Shown: positions 21,764-32,459 of the stretch, piece by piece
Layout: every line of letters starts with the position of its first letter
Numbering within the stretch: the first letter of the stretch is position 1
From: Anthonomus grandis grandis
Lineage: Eukaryota > Arthropoda > Insecta > Coleoptera > Curculionidae
Assembly: GCF_022605725.1 (NCBI RefSeq)
Contig: NC_065546.1
Location: 25,912,227-25,976,226, forward strand
Reading direction: 5' to 3'
Length of the DNA stretch: 64,000 bases
The notes under the pieces: generated by a model
What the model was told of the DNA's origin: nothing
Database searches by the model: none
The model's input: only the letters and a program-made list of their open reading frames with translations
Program-made: the position numbers and the translations under genes

Positions 21764-23162
21764 CAGGGCGTTTCGGGAGGAAAGGGAAATATTTTGGGAA
21801 CATATTCAGAAGCTCAAAATAAGATAAATTAACCCATATGTTTTAATCCGATTCTCAACCGTTTCTTAAATAATCGGCTCTAAAGTTTTTTTGTAAATGT
21901 TCGGAATTTGAAAAGAGCAAAGTTTCCATTACGTAATGACAAGTACGCTGACATGATATTCGTGTATGGTTTCTGTAATGGTAGCGGATTACATGCTGTT
22001 GATGAATACCAACGTCGTTTTCCAAATCGAAGAATTCCTAATCGAAAAGTTTTTCAGATAGTTTTTGCAAATGCTAAGAAAACAGGAATATTTTCAAGCG
22101 TAAAATTAATTTGGAAAGAGAGGCGGGACTAAATGTAGAAAATGAAGAAAATATTCTGGATATGGCTGAAGAGAACCTGGGGGTTAGGACAAGGCGGATT
22201 ACAAAAGAACTTCGATTAGCATCACATGTGGACGTTTGGAAGTCACTTAGAAAAAACGGTTTTAAGCCTTTCCATATTAAACTGGTTCAACATCTTCAAG
22301 AGGGTGATTATGGCTTAAGGGTTCGGTTTTGCGAGTGGATCCAACAAAATCGAGGCCTTTATAAATACATTTTATTTAGCAAAGAAGTTCATTTTACCCG
22401 CAATAAAATTAATAATCGACACAAGGAACATCGGTGGTCAGATAAAAATTGTCATGCCACGTTTGAACGAAGCTTTCAACATCGATTCAGCGTTCGAACG
22501 TGTGGTGTGGAATGCTGAACGACCAGTTTGGTCCTTTTGTATTAGATAAGCGTCTTACTGGAAAAGGATATTTACGCTTTTTAAAAGACCATTTAATACA
22601 CATGTTGATTCATCTAATTGTTCGACACTGAATGTATTATGAAGACGATGGAGCCCCGCCTCATTTTAGTTGACGAGTGCGTAATTTTTTGGACAGTTGT
22701 TTTTCTGATCATCGGATTGGCAGAGGAGGACCTCAAGTTTGGCCACCGAGGTCACAAGACTTAAATCTACTGGATTATTGCCTCTGGGGGTGGATGACAG
22801 CTCTAGTGTACGAAACACCAGTAGAAACCGTAGAAGGACTCCACAATCAAATTTTGAATGCTTCAAATATTATTAAAAACAATCCCTAACCAATTAAACG
22901 TGCAACACGAGCGCTTAACAAACGAGCTGCACCTTGCCTTGGAAGTTGGTGAGGGTATATTCGAAAACATTTTAAATTAGTGGAATTTTGTTTTTTTACT
23001 AGTATTTGTTTGTGGTGCTTTTAAAATAAAAAAATTTACAAAAAAACTTCAGAACCGATTATTTCAGAAATGGTTTGAGTTAAAATATATAGGTTAATTA
23101 ATCTTATTTTGACCTTTTGAACATGTTCCCAAAATATTACCTTTTCCTCCCGAAACACCGTG
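21764..23162 (+). mobile_element. IS630/Tc1/mariner-superfamily transposon
   Basis: Imperfect terminal inverted repeats of about 70 bp begin CAGGGCGTTTCGGGAGGA on the left and CACGGTGTTTCGGGAGGA on the right (inverted), each bordered by TA (21762-21763, 23163-23164). The 1.4-kb interior carries one transposase in plus orientation. Length, TA flanks and the protein place it in this superfamily. Confidence 0.87.
21908..22975 (+). pseudogene. Mariner-like transposase, frameshifted
   Basis: The first segment (21908-22132) has a DUF4817-type helix-turn-helix: KYADMIFVYGFCNGSGLHAV then YQRRFPNRRIPNRKVF. A frame change near 22115 leads to the second (to 22518), with TRRITKELRLASHVDVWKSL, FCEWIQQNRG, ILFSKEVHFTRNKINNRHK and HATFERSFQHRFSV. 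After further breaks come GPFVLDKRLTGKGYLRFLKD and MYYEDDGAPPHF (second Asp region), then WPPRSQDLNLLDYCLWGWM, which contains the third catalytic-acid region, and a C-terminal CLGSWWGYIRKHFK. The first-Asp motif, usually FTDE, reads FSKE here, so a key residue is lost. Cut-and-paste activity is not expected. Confidence 0.83.
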
Positions 23163-23164
23163 TA

Positions 23165-24110
23165 TATTATACATATTATAACTTTATTTATATTATTGTA
23201 TGGGCGATCAATTTTTATATATACCAAATATTGCAAAAATAACACTACAGACAGATTCGTGAAACCATTTAAAAAGATTTATCAAAAAAAAACCACTGAA
23301 ACATACCAACAAAGTTATTGCGGTTGAGTATACTTACATTAAAAATTTTGCTAACAGTTTTTTAAAATTTCCTTTCTTAGTATGATATGATCCACCAATT
23401 TTTAACACCAACGTACACCTTCATGGCATACGATACCGTCCAAACGATAAATATAACTATGGTAGTAAAACTTATTTAATTTTAAATTAATAAACAACTA
23501 ATTACTGTATGTGTAGTGCCCGAACTGCCCCCTGCGAAATGAGAACGAACACCGACGACGACAACATCAAATCAATAACAAAGCGTTACTCTCGCATTCA
23601 CCCAATTACATCGCTCCTTTTCCAATTGGCGACATATAATAATATGTGGCGACATATATAATAAATGTCAAAAAAAAACGGTATATAGTAGGCTTGTTCT
23701 AGTGTATAGTTTTCGATGGTTTAACACCAGTTTATTGTACGGCTTTAGAGATAGAGCGCATGATCAATCCGCAAACTGGTAGCAAACGGTTTTTTTGCTA
23801 GAACGCTTTTTAGTTGGGAAAATATCATGTCAAATCGTGGCAAATATCATGTCAATTGTCAAATAGGTTTTTGTGCCTTCTTGTTTGTTTTTGCAATTTT
23901 GAGGTTAGGTCTAAAACTTTGTTTACAAATCACATGGATGAAGATTATATGGTGAAAATCGGAATCGTATGTCGGCCATCTTGCTTGGCAAAATTGACAG
24001 GGAGCTGACAGACAGTTGTTGACATTGCCTGATAGAACGTCATTGTCATACCTTTTGAGTTTGTTTTTCATTTTAATGAATGCAGGCGTGTGTTTGCTAT
24101 TTGTTTTAAG
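23165..24110. other. No gene recognised
   Basis: Non-coding, with a less AT-rich segment near 23520-23640. A motif CCAATTGGCGACATAT near 23630 has a relative, CCAATTGGTGATATGTCG, near 25871, so the two may bracket an older repeat unit. I see no coding evidence. Confidence 0.4.
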
Positions 24111-24990
24111 GATGTTATTTTAAATTCGTGACCTTTTTTTCTAAAAAATTCTCTTTCAATATTGGGAGTAATGTTTTAATTGATTTGCAGCAAGCAATTC
24201 CAGGTTTCTGGTAAGAAAATCTGATTTTATTTATTACTATTATGTTTTTGTATTGTCAAACTTTAGTCTTTAATAAAATCAAATTCAGTTGATTTCAATG
24301 AAGAAGTTTCACCTTTCAAGTTTTTATCTTGATTATTATAAATATATGTTACAAAATGTCTGGCCTCTCATTTTCTATTCAACAATTAAAAATTGATTTA
24401 AAATTTTGCTGACAATTTCCTTGATGTCAGAATATGTATATTTTAAATGGTTCTGAGAAACATAGTAATAAAAGATTTTTTAAATTCCCTTCAGTTCCCA
24501 TTACAAGAAAAACATGAAAAGCGATATGCAGTGTAAAGACTTTGCTATCTATGATTGGATGTTATTTTAAATTCGTGACCTTTTTTGCTAAAAAGTTCTC
24601 TTTCAATATTGGGAGTAATGTTTTAATTGATTTGCAGCAAGCAATTCCAGGTTTCTGGTAAGAAAATCTGATTTTATTTATTACTATTATGTTTTTGTAT
24701 TGTCAATCTTTAGTCTTTAATAAAATCAAATTCAGTTGATTTCAATGAAGAAGTTTCACCTTTCAAGTTTTTATCTTGATTAATATAAATATATATTACA
24801 AAATGTCTGGCCTCTCATTTTCTATTCAACAATTAAAAATTAATTTAAAATTTTCCTGACAATTTCCTTGATGTAAGAGTATGTATATTTTAAATGGTTC
24901 TGAGAAACATAGTAAGAAAATATTTTTTAAATTTCCTTCAGTTCCCATTACAAGAAAGATATGGAAAGCGGTATGCAGTGTAAGGACTTT
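24111..24990 (+). repeat. Tandem duplication, 447-bp unit, two copies
   Basis: Copy 1 (24111-24557) and copy 2 (24558 to about 24990) begin GATGTTATTTTAAATTCGTG and differ by scattered substitutions and small indels. Each contains a 20-base block flanked by splice-like signals (TTGATTTGCAG before, GTAAGAAAATC after). Each ends with CTTCAG followed by a short open stretch that encodes FPLQE(K/R)..KRYAV and a stop. Whether these are real exons is unknown. Confidence 0.85.
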
Positions 24991-26001
24991 ATTATAAGAA
25001 TTATATTTTATTTTAATAATGGTGATATTGCTGGCTTTACACTACAATACATATTTATTTAATCATTTAATTTGTCTTTTTTTCACATGAATCATTTAGT
25101 AAATTGATTTGTAAGGTTTGCACTGCCTATTTTTAAATTTTATTTCATGCTCATATCATACCGCTTCCTGTATTCACTGAGACGAGACATAGGTATAGAG
25201 ACTAAGAGAACTGAGCACTCGGAATGGATCAGGAATTAATGTTTTTCTTACAACAAGAGTTCTTTTTATTTTATGTAAACATCTGTCCTCGAATTACGTT
25301 TTTATTAATATTATAGTTATATTATACCAAGATATATTGTTAGTATTATAAGAGACCAACAAATATATCCTATGTAAGTGATATATGGTTATACTAAAAA
25401 GTTGTTTTCATTTTCAAAGAGTTTATTTTGTTTTGTAGATGGATATATTGTTTCTGTCGATAATACTCTGCTATAGAACTTTTAATTAATTTTAAAAATT
25501 AATATTTAAATTATTATTTAAATAATTTTAAAATCTGTTTAATTTTTCTTTAGGAAACAGATACACGTACATATTAAATAAGGATAATTTATCTTCTATT
25601 GAATCTATGTGTTAATAAAATGAGGATATTATTAATCTAATGGGAATGCCTTTAGATGTACAATGAGAAAATAGCCCAATTTTGACAACCTTTTCTAATC
25701 TGTTTAAAATTAGGGTTCAGTGCTAACAAAATACTTCTAAACATTTTTAGATTAATTCTAATTTTTATAATATCCATTATAATAAATTATTGTACTATTT
25801 TAAGTAATTTTTTTTCAGGAAAATTAAATAATAAATGTAATAAAGAAAACCATTGTTTTATTTCCATTTATCCAATTGGTGATATGTCGTACACTATTGT
25901 TAGAGCACTGTCGTAGATTATTGCAGTTATTAACTCATTTAGATATGTAAAATAAAGCTCAAAAGTTTTATTTTTGTTCAGATCAATATCTGATGCTAAC
26001 A
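24991..26001. other. No gene recognised
   Basis: AT-rich DNA downstream of the tandem duplication. A short frame beginning MDQELMFFLQQEF (about 25224) lacks domain evidence. Confidence 0.45.
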
Positions 26002-26045
26002 CCTAATCAAAAAGGCGAGCTCTATGAGTAACCTTTTTGATTAGG
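26002..26045. repeat. Hairpin with 14-bp perfect arms
   Basis: CCTAATCAAAAAGG (26002-26015) is inverted at 26032-26045 with a 16-base loop. It is not followed by a T-run typical of a terminator and could be a remnant of a small inverted-repeat element. Confidence 0.7.
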
Positions 26046-26263
26046 CGTTTGCTTTAGATATTAGGATTAAATGATAAGATTGTCAGATTAAATGAAATTT
26101 GATTTCCCGCCTTAATTTGGCCACGCCTTTCTACCATTTTGATTGGTCCAATTAGGTACGTCAAACTGTCAAGTTAGTTACAACACTTTCCGTTGCCAAG
26201 CCAGAGGACTGATTGTCAGATGAATTTCTATCATTTTGTATGCAACCACCACTTTTTTATATA

Positions 26264-28016
26264 CAGGGTGTCCGGAAAAAGGAGGCCAATCCGCCGGCCA
26301 CATATAGGGTGGACCAAAATAATGCGACTTTCGTTATGCCATTTTTTAATTGGGTGCTTGGTATTCAATATACAGGGCGTCAAAATAAGAAATATAAAAT
26401 CGTTTTTTTAAAGTAAGTCAAGTGTTTCATAAGATATTAGATTAAAATTTAGTGTGGGGTTTTTTGGAACGAGAAATTGAAATTCATTCCGTTCACGGAT
26501 TCGCTATACCTTGCAGAGGGCGCCACCTGCGGTGTATTGCATGTGTTAAAAATACCAAAACTTTTTTCTACCCCTGTATAATAAAGTTCTAGTAAAAAAT
26601 TCTAATTATCTAATCTTTTCTTGTAAAAAAAGTATTCTTAGTAAATGTCATTTTGAGAATCCGTTTGATAGATGTCTTAATTTTAAAATGTAGATACGTT
26701 TTAACAAGTTAACAAAATAAAAGTAAACTATTTTTTATAAATTACTTACTGTATTAAAACATAGAATAATGGCCCTAAATTATTTGTTCTACGTGACCTC
26801 CATTCATTTATATATACATACGAGCCCTATTTATTAAACAAAATCTAAGGCTTTGAAAAATATTTGGCGATCTGTCGATCCCAAGGCAAGATTTGCTTTT
26901 TGTAGAAGGTTATGTAAAATGAATAATAGAACTGAGGATTTTATAAGGGCGATTCTGTTTACTGACAAAGCCACGTTCACGAGAAACGGCATGACAAATA
27001 TCCATAACGCACACATATGGGCTGAAGAGAATCCTAGGGTCATAGTTGAGACACATCATCAAGTAAATTTTAAAGTCAATGTGTGGGCAGGTATTGTTGA
27101 TAACTTTCTTTTAGGAGCTGTCATTTTACCAGGTAATTTAACTGGTGATTCATTTCTGTTGTTTCTACAAGAAATACTGCCCGATTTGCTAAATGATTTG
27201 TCTCCAAATTTAAGACAAAATCTTTGGTTTCAACTCGATGGTGCTCCGGCTCATGTTGCTATAAATGTTAGGAACTATTTACATCAAGTTTCGTTCGCCC
27301 GACCTTATAACCCTTGATTTTTCAGTCTGAAAAGGTATAAAAGACTTTGTGTTCCGATTTTAAACGAGGACCACTAAAGGGAAATAATTATTGCCGCTGG
27401 AGAGCATTTCAGGTTGAAACCAAATATTTTTCAAAGCTTTAGATTTTCTTTAATAAAAAGGGCTCGTATGTGTATACAAATGAATGGAGATTACGTAGAA
27501 CAAATAATTTAGGGTCATTATTCTATGATTTTTATTATAATAGGTAATTTAGCATTAATTTAGAAAAAATAATTTACGTTTATTTTGTTAACTTGATAAA
27601 ATGTATCTAGATTTTAAAATTAAGATATCTAATAAACGGATTCTCAAAACGACATTTACTAAGAATACTTTTTTTACAAGAAAAGATTGGATAATTAGAA
27701 TTTTTTACTTGTAGAAAAAAGTTTTGGTATTTTTAACACATGCAATACACCGCAGGTGGCGCCCTCTGCAAGGCATAGCGAATCCGTGACCGGATTTTAA
27801 TTTCTTGTTCCAAAAAACCCCCTCACACCAAATTTTAATTTGATATCTTATAAAACGCTCGACTTACTTTAAAAAAACGATTTTATATTTCTCATTTTGA
27901 CGACCTGTATATTGAATACCGAGCGCCCAATTAAAAAATGGCATAACGAAAGTCGCATTATTTTGGTTCACCCTATATGTAGCCGGCGGATTGGCCTCCT
28001 TTTTCCGGACACCCTG
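26264..28016. mobile_element. Foldback derivative of an IS630/Tc1/mariner element, 600-bp arms
   Basis: The left arm (26264-26867) and right arm (27420-28016) are inverted copies of about 600 bp starting CAGGGTGTCCGGAAAAAGGA. TA lies on the left (26262-26263), but the right flank reads TG. The right arm, read on plus, encodes what looks like a transposase C-terminus (about 27400-27510). The left arm therefore looks like an inverted copy of the element's 3' end that has replaced the original 5' end. The 550-bp core encodes the middle of the transposase. Confidence 0.83.
26853..27317 (+). pseudogene. Partial DDE transposase between foldback arms
   Basis: A 154-codon open frame lacks the N-terminal DNA-binding domain. 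It starts within the left arm and reads FCRRLCKMNNRTEDFIRAIL, then FTDKATFTRNG (first catalytic Asp), HIWAEENPRVIVETHHQVNF, VNVWAGIVDNFLLGAVILPG and FQLDGAPAH (second catalytic Asp). It stops at YNP just before the region that would hold the third acid. C-terminal codons reappear in the right arm (IKRARMCIQMNGDYVEQII) after a gap. It is related to, but distinct from, the transposase at 21.9 kb. It cannot be active. Confidence 0.83.
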
Positions 28017-28052
28017 TGTTTGTGTTCTGTGTTACAAATTTTCAAAGAATTC

Positions 28053-28871
28053 ATGCTGAAGGTTGAAAATGAATTTCATAAACTACAAAATGGTAAGTAC
28101 ATATTTAAAACATATTACTTTCATTCAAATCTCATAAATCTTTATCATTTCCAAATAGTTTTATAGTTTATTATACCTATCCTATGCATATTTCTAGATT
28201 TCGCCGAGTTCATTATCCTTGCGCCAAATAGTGATGGCGAGTTAGAACTTCCTAATAACGTTTCTTCATTGCCCGAGGAAATGACATACGTCCCTAGTAT
28301 TAGTACTGGTGAATTATCTGTCGTACATTGAACAGGGAAACATTGTTTAATACTGATCGATTGTTATAAAATGTTTAGAAGCAAAGTAGGCAAAATGGAA
28401 ATGCACAATTTAAAGGAGATGTGGGAAGTCAGAATGTCCTGAGAAAATATAATCTAAGATTTACGCCACAAAATAGCGAAAATCGTTGGCGTGTATTAGA
28501 AAGAAACTACAAAAAATATGTTGAAAATAATACTAAAACAGAAAGAGGGAGAAAGTAGTTCGAATTTTCTAAAGAAATGTATGAGATTTTTAAGACTCAA
28601 AAGAGGATTGTTTATCCTGAACCATTACTGATTTCGACAGGAAAGTGGTGCATATTTGATTTTTTTGTATTTCAACTAGGTAAACATATATTACTTTGCA
28701 GAAGTCATCAAACCGAAGAAAAGTTCTGAAGTGTCCCAAATAGAAACTACTGGAAATACTGATAAACTAACGCCATCAGAAGATGATATTGTCCTACAGG
28801 AAACTCTAGTGACTACACGTACCAATGCCTTTACCAGAGTACCTGATCGAAACGTAAAAAACAAAAATTAA
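28053..28871 (+). pseudogene. Broken Myb/SANT-like DNA-binding gene
   Basis: Exon 1 (28053-28092) starts ATGCTGAAGGTTGAAAATG and ends at a GTAAGT donor. A 105-bp intron ends TTTCTAG at 28197. Exon 2 joins in frame to give an acidic region (DGELELPNNVSSLPEEM), then a SANT-like domain: KVGKMEMHNLKEMWEV and, after a frameshift near 28435, SENRWRVLERNYKKYVENN and FEFSKEMYEIFK. A last exon (28702-28871) follows a TTTGCAG acceptor. Damage includes TGA at about 28330 where a Trp is expected, the frameshift, TAG at about 28558, and a donor after exon 2 that lacks GT. The SANT-like family binds DNA and is often multicopy or transposon-linked in insects. Host or transposon origin is open. Confidence 0.68.
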
Positions 28872-29313
28872 TGTAAAATATAACAAGGACACAATCTTAC
28901 GAGAGGTTCAAATTGACAAAAAAAAATATCAGGAAGAGAGGTTAAACTCGAAACTTCATATATCTTATATAAATTATTTCGTTATTTATTGAAACCTTCA
29001 AAAAATTTGTAGTTCCAACATAAACCAAAATAATTTTTCTTTTTTTTTTAATTTTTATTTTGACCTAGTTATTTATTCCTGAATTTTTTAAACTATTTAC
29101 TTTCTATTATTTTCTTGTATAAATGTTATGTATTATTATTCAATTTTACATATTTTGTATCTTTATGTTGTAGGTATAGTTTTAGGTAACTTATATATTT
29201 AATCTGTATGATAAAGAAGAAGTATGAACATTGCCCTTCAGTGTATTTTTCTATCAGGCATTTTAAGCCCTAACAAAATTAAATAAGGTTGTATGACCAT
29301 TTTAAAGTTATTT
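28872..29313. other. No gene recognised
   Basis: AT-rich spacer between the plus-strand SANT-like pseudogene and the minus-strand exon pair. No motif is seen. Confidence 0.5.
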
Positions 29314-29815
29314 TTATATTAGAAATCTCACTTGTGGAAAAACGGATACTTTGTTTTTTTTAGGGGTACTCTCATAAGAAGGACCAGCTGCCTCAAAAGC
29401 TGTCCTCTTTTCACTACTTGTGTCCTGTGAGAGTTGTGAGTTGTCAGCAAGTTCTTTGTCAGGAATGAAGCTGTAAAGGCTGTCGAAAGACATAAGAATC
29501 TGTGGAAGGTATTTTAAGGTATTATTAGGTATTTTTATTATGAAAAAGCAAAATAATTTACTTTGAATAATATATACTAAGAATTTTATTTCAAAATAAT
29601 TATTTTTTTTGCTAGGTGCAATACATACCGTACAAATTTCTGATGTACGGTTTGGTTTATTTTCCTTGTTTTCGTTCTCAGATTCTTCTAACGCATTTAT
29701 TTTTTCCCAAAATAATTATCTGAGACCTAACTTAAAAATGAGAGCTCTCACTTCTTCAGTACTCGATTTTAATAAGAGTAAACTCTCATCTGTTATTCCT
29801 TCAGCTATAAAATAA
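29314..29815 (-). pseudogene. Two-exon gene fragment, SAM-like N-terminal region
   Basis: On minus, exon A (29629-29815) encodes IAEGITDESLLLLKSSTEEV then ALIFKLGLR, resembling the SAM-like helical region at the start of several insect transposon-associated proteins. It ends EICT at a GTATGT donor. A 129-bp intron ends CTTCCACAG at 29500. Exon B continues in phase with ILMSFDSLYSFIPDKELADN and a Ser/Thr-rich tail, ending at a possible GTGAGA donor or at a stop (29314-29316). One in-frame stop in exon A suggests decay. No downstream exons are found. The domain call is from pattern memory. Confidence 0.45.
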
Positions 29816-30205
29816 TAACTTTAAGTCTACATAAAATATAGGGTGTGTTAACAAGGACTGAGCGGGGTTTACTTTTTTACTTCCCTTGTATTTAGGAGGA
29901 AAATTGAAATTACTTTTAGTAAAAATGATTTAATGTAACTTGTGAAAAATGAATGTCAATGAACCATAAAAAGATGAAAAAGTTATCTTTACTTTAGGTC
30001 TTGTTAAAACATTCTGAGCGAATTGAGTGTGATAAAATCAAAATCTTAAGAATTTTACTGTCTTAGCAGTAATTCTCTTTGGTTGTTTTAACTTAATGTA
30101 TATAGTAATCAAATACCTATATAAATTATGGATCAAGTACTGATCATGTACTCAATAATGACTTCTTTAAAAAATTACAAGAAACTATTTCAGTTTTATC
30201 ATACT

Positions 30206-30252
30206 TTATTTACTCAATTGAGTAAATAAGTAAACTAAGACAATTGTCTTAG
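30206..30252. repeat. Two adjacent perfect palindromes
   Basis: A 24-bp palindrome (30206-30229, TTATTTACTCAA and its inverse) is followed five bases later by an 18-bp palindrome (30235-30252, CTAAGACAATTGTCTTAG). Both centre on an AATT core. No gene is nearby. Confidence 0.85.
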
Positions 30253-30734
30253 ACAATACTAAGGTGCAATGAAAATGATCTGGATTCAATAAAATATGAT
30301 AAACACACTTTGATATTCACTGATCACTTTTTAATCACATGGTGATCAATATTTTATATCTAATAGGGTGCCACAATATTTAGCATGCTTACATGAAAGT
30401 GCAAGTAAATTAAAGCATATTTAGTGGTAGTTTAGAAAGGAATTTATTAATTGCAACTGCACAGATGGATCAGACGAGGAAATTTAAGTTTATACCTGTT
30501 TAAACCTAGCTGAACTAATAAAATTAGGAAGATACCTACTTATTATTATAGAAACTTACTTACCAATAAAGTTTTCTCTGAGGCATCTAAATGCCATTGT
30601 TTCAATGTAATTCGTCATGATGATATACTACCAAATTCCATAACACACAAAAATATTTGCCAGACTGTTAAATTGCCTAAGACAATTAGCATGTAATTTT
30701 GTATTAATTAATTTTCAAATAAAATAATATTTTT
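30253..30734. other. No gene recognised; uncertain upstream edge of errantivirus-like element
   Basis: This is where a 5' LTR should lie, but I find no similarity to a downstream LTR except the last 20-30 bases before the primer binding site. The 5' LTR is probably truncated or very diverged. Confidence 0.4.
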
Positions 30735-30768
30735 TTTAAAAGGCGTTTTGGTTATTAAGTTAGTTAAA

Positions 30769-30786
30769 TGGCGCAGTCGGTAGAAT
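30769..30786 (+). promoter_or_regulatory. Primer binding site, tRNA-Ser type
   Basis: TGGCGCAGTCGGTAGAAT is the primer site typical of the 17.6/297/Tom errantivirus group, which uses serine tRNA. It directly follows the putative LTR end. Confidence 0.75.
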
Positions 30787-31032
30787 AGTCCGGAGTTAGA
30801 TCGGTTAGTGTATCGAACGTTCATTTTAACGATTAATCGGACTGTACGAAACCTGATGAAAATTCGGTGGAGGTATATGCAGTGAGTTTATCTAAAATTG
30901 CTGAAACAAGAAGACCAATATTAGAGATTCATCGGTGATTAAATACAAATCATCTAATTACGTTACAAGGCAGAATCTTAGACTGTCCCTTATAAAAATG
31001 ACCGTCGCCTTTATGTAAGTACAGCTTATTAA

Positions 31033-31640
31033 GTGAATCCCAATATAGATGAATTAAGCGTTGTATTAAATAATCTTAGAATCTCTTCAGTTGACTCACC
31101 ATTAGGTAATAATTTAAACTTAGATAATTTACATTTAATTACTAAGGTGCCCACTTTTAAGCCAGAATATTTAAATTGTGTCCCGAATTTTGATGGGAAC
31201 CCTAATGATCTTAATCGATATCTCGTAAAGTGTGAAACTTTAATTAAACACTTTTATGATAAAAGGGATCCTAATAAATTTGATAACAATAGCTTATACT
31301 TTAAGAATAATAATAAAATTAATAAACCTCCGTATAATCAAAATTTTAATAAATCTGTACAACAACCCAACTATATCCAACCCAATTTAAATAATCATAA
31401 TAATTTTAACTCAAGTAGACGTCCTTTGCCAACAAACTCGCAAATTTTGGTAGACCAACCCAAAATCAAAACGTTTTAAGGCCAAATCAAATGAGAGAAA
31501 AAGATCTTCCTCGGCCGACGCCTATGAGCATAACTTCTAGGCAATTCTTTCATAATTCTAGAAATAATCCATCTATGCAACTTATAACCCTAATCAATCT
31601 CAACGAAATTTCCAAAAGTGCCCAGAGGCTCTCGTAATTT
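31033..31640 (+). pseudogene. Errantivirus-like Gag, internally deleted
   Basis: A 148-codon frame (31033-31479; its first codon lies in frame with an upstream AAGTGAATCCC stretch) encodes VPTFKPEYLNCVPNFDGNPN then DLNRYLVKCETLIKHF. It changes abruptly to an Asn-rich tail (YNQNFNKSVQQPNYIQPNLN). The first part matches the start of errantivirus Gag. The middle several hundred residues are absent, so the join near 31265 is probably a deletion. Asn-rich sequence continues in other frames to about 31640. No zinc knuckle is expected in this group. Confidence 0.65.
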
Positions 31641-32310
31641 TATATGATTATGATGATAATTATTATTGCGACTTCAAAGAACCCACAACTTTTGATGATG
31701 AGGCTCATCAAAATAATTCCCAATTTTAGAATCCGAAACTTCAGAAAATTTTACAAAACAGCATCCAGAGGAGACCAATCCTTAGTAGCTCCTATAATAA
31801 GCCTTCAATTTAATTACTACCAGTAAACTACCCTACATTATATTTCCAAAACATAATTTAACATTTTTAATTGATAGCGGTTCATCTCGATCTTTCATTA
31901 ACCCTAACTTGGCAAACAAATTTAATCAAAGGGATATAATAGAAGACCCGTTTATTGTATCCCGTGGAAAAGAAATGTCAGCTCATAAATTTAGTACTTT
32001 CATACCAACATCCAGAATTTTAAAATTACCTGAATCTTTACAATTAAAATTCTTTTTATTTAAATTCCATGACATTTTTTATGGTTTTATAGAAGTAGAT
32101 AATCTTGAAATTTTAAAAACAAATTTAGATTTTGCCAATGGTTACTTACGTGCTCCTTATGCTAAAATAAAATTACTTTTCCAAAACAAAAAACGAAACC
32201 TAAATTAAAAAAGTGTAGAATCACGATGCGAACAAGTTATAAACATTAAAACTTCAATAAAAATTGGTGAAATCATTATTTTATATAAAAAATAGGAAAT
32301 TGTGAAATTC
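31640..32310 (+). pseudogene. Errantivirus-like protease region of pol
   Basis: The motif FLIDSGSSRSFINPNLA (about 31862-31912) is a retropepsin active site with DSG in place of DTG, as in errantiviruses. It continues in the frame 31909-32208 with KFSTFIPTSRILKLPESLQL and LDFANGYLRAPYAKIKL. A frameshift or stop precedes and follows it. In the family the enzyme releases mature Gag and Pol. It lies between Gag and RT in the normal order. Confidence 0.7.
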
Positions 32311-32459
32311 TAGAAAGTCTCTCTATTGCGAAAAATGGCATAGCCTTCACCACCGTCTTAAATAGCTCTACTGATCAAATTCTATTAGATTTTTCCGAAC
32401 TCATTAAAGTTGAACGCTGTTAAAGAAGAGAATTATAGTCTATTGATTTTAACTTAATC

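Noticed and set aside
24111..24990. CRISPR-like or satellite array
   Set aside because: Only two long copies in tandem,no short repeats with unique spacers.
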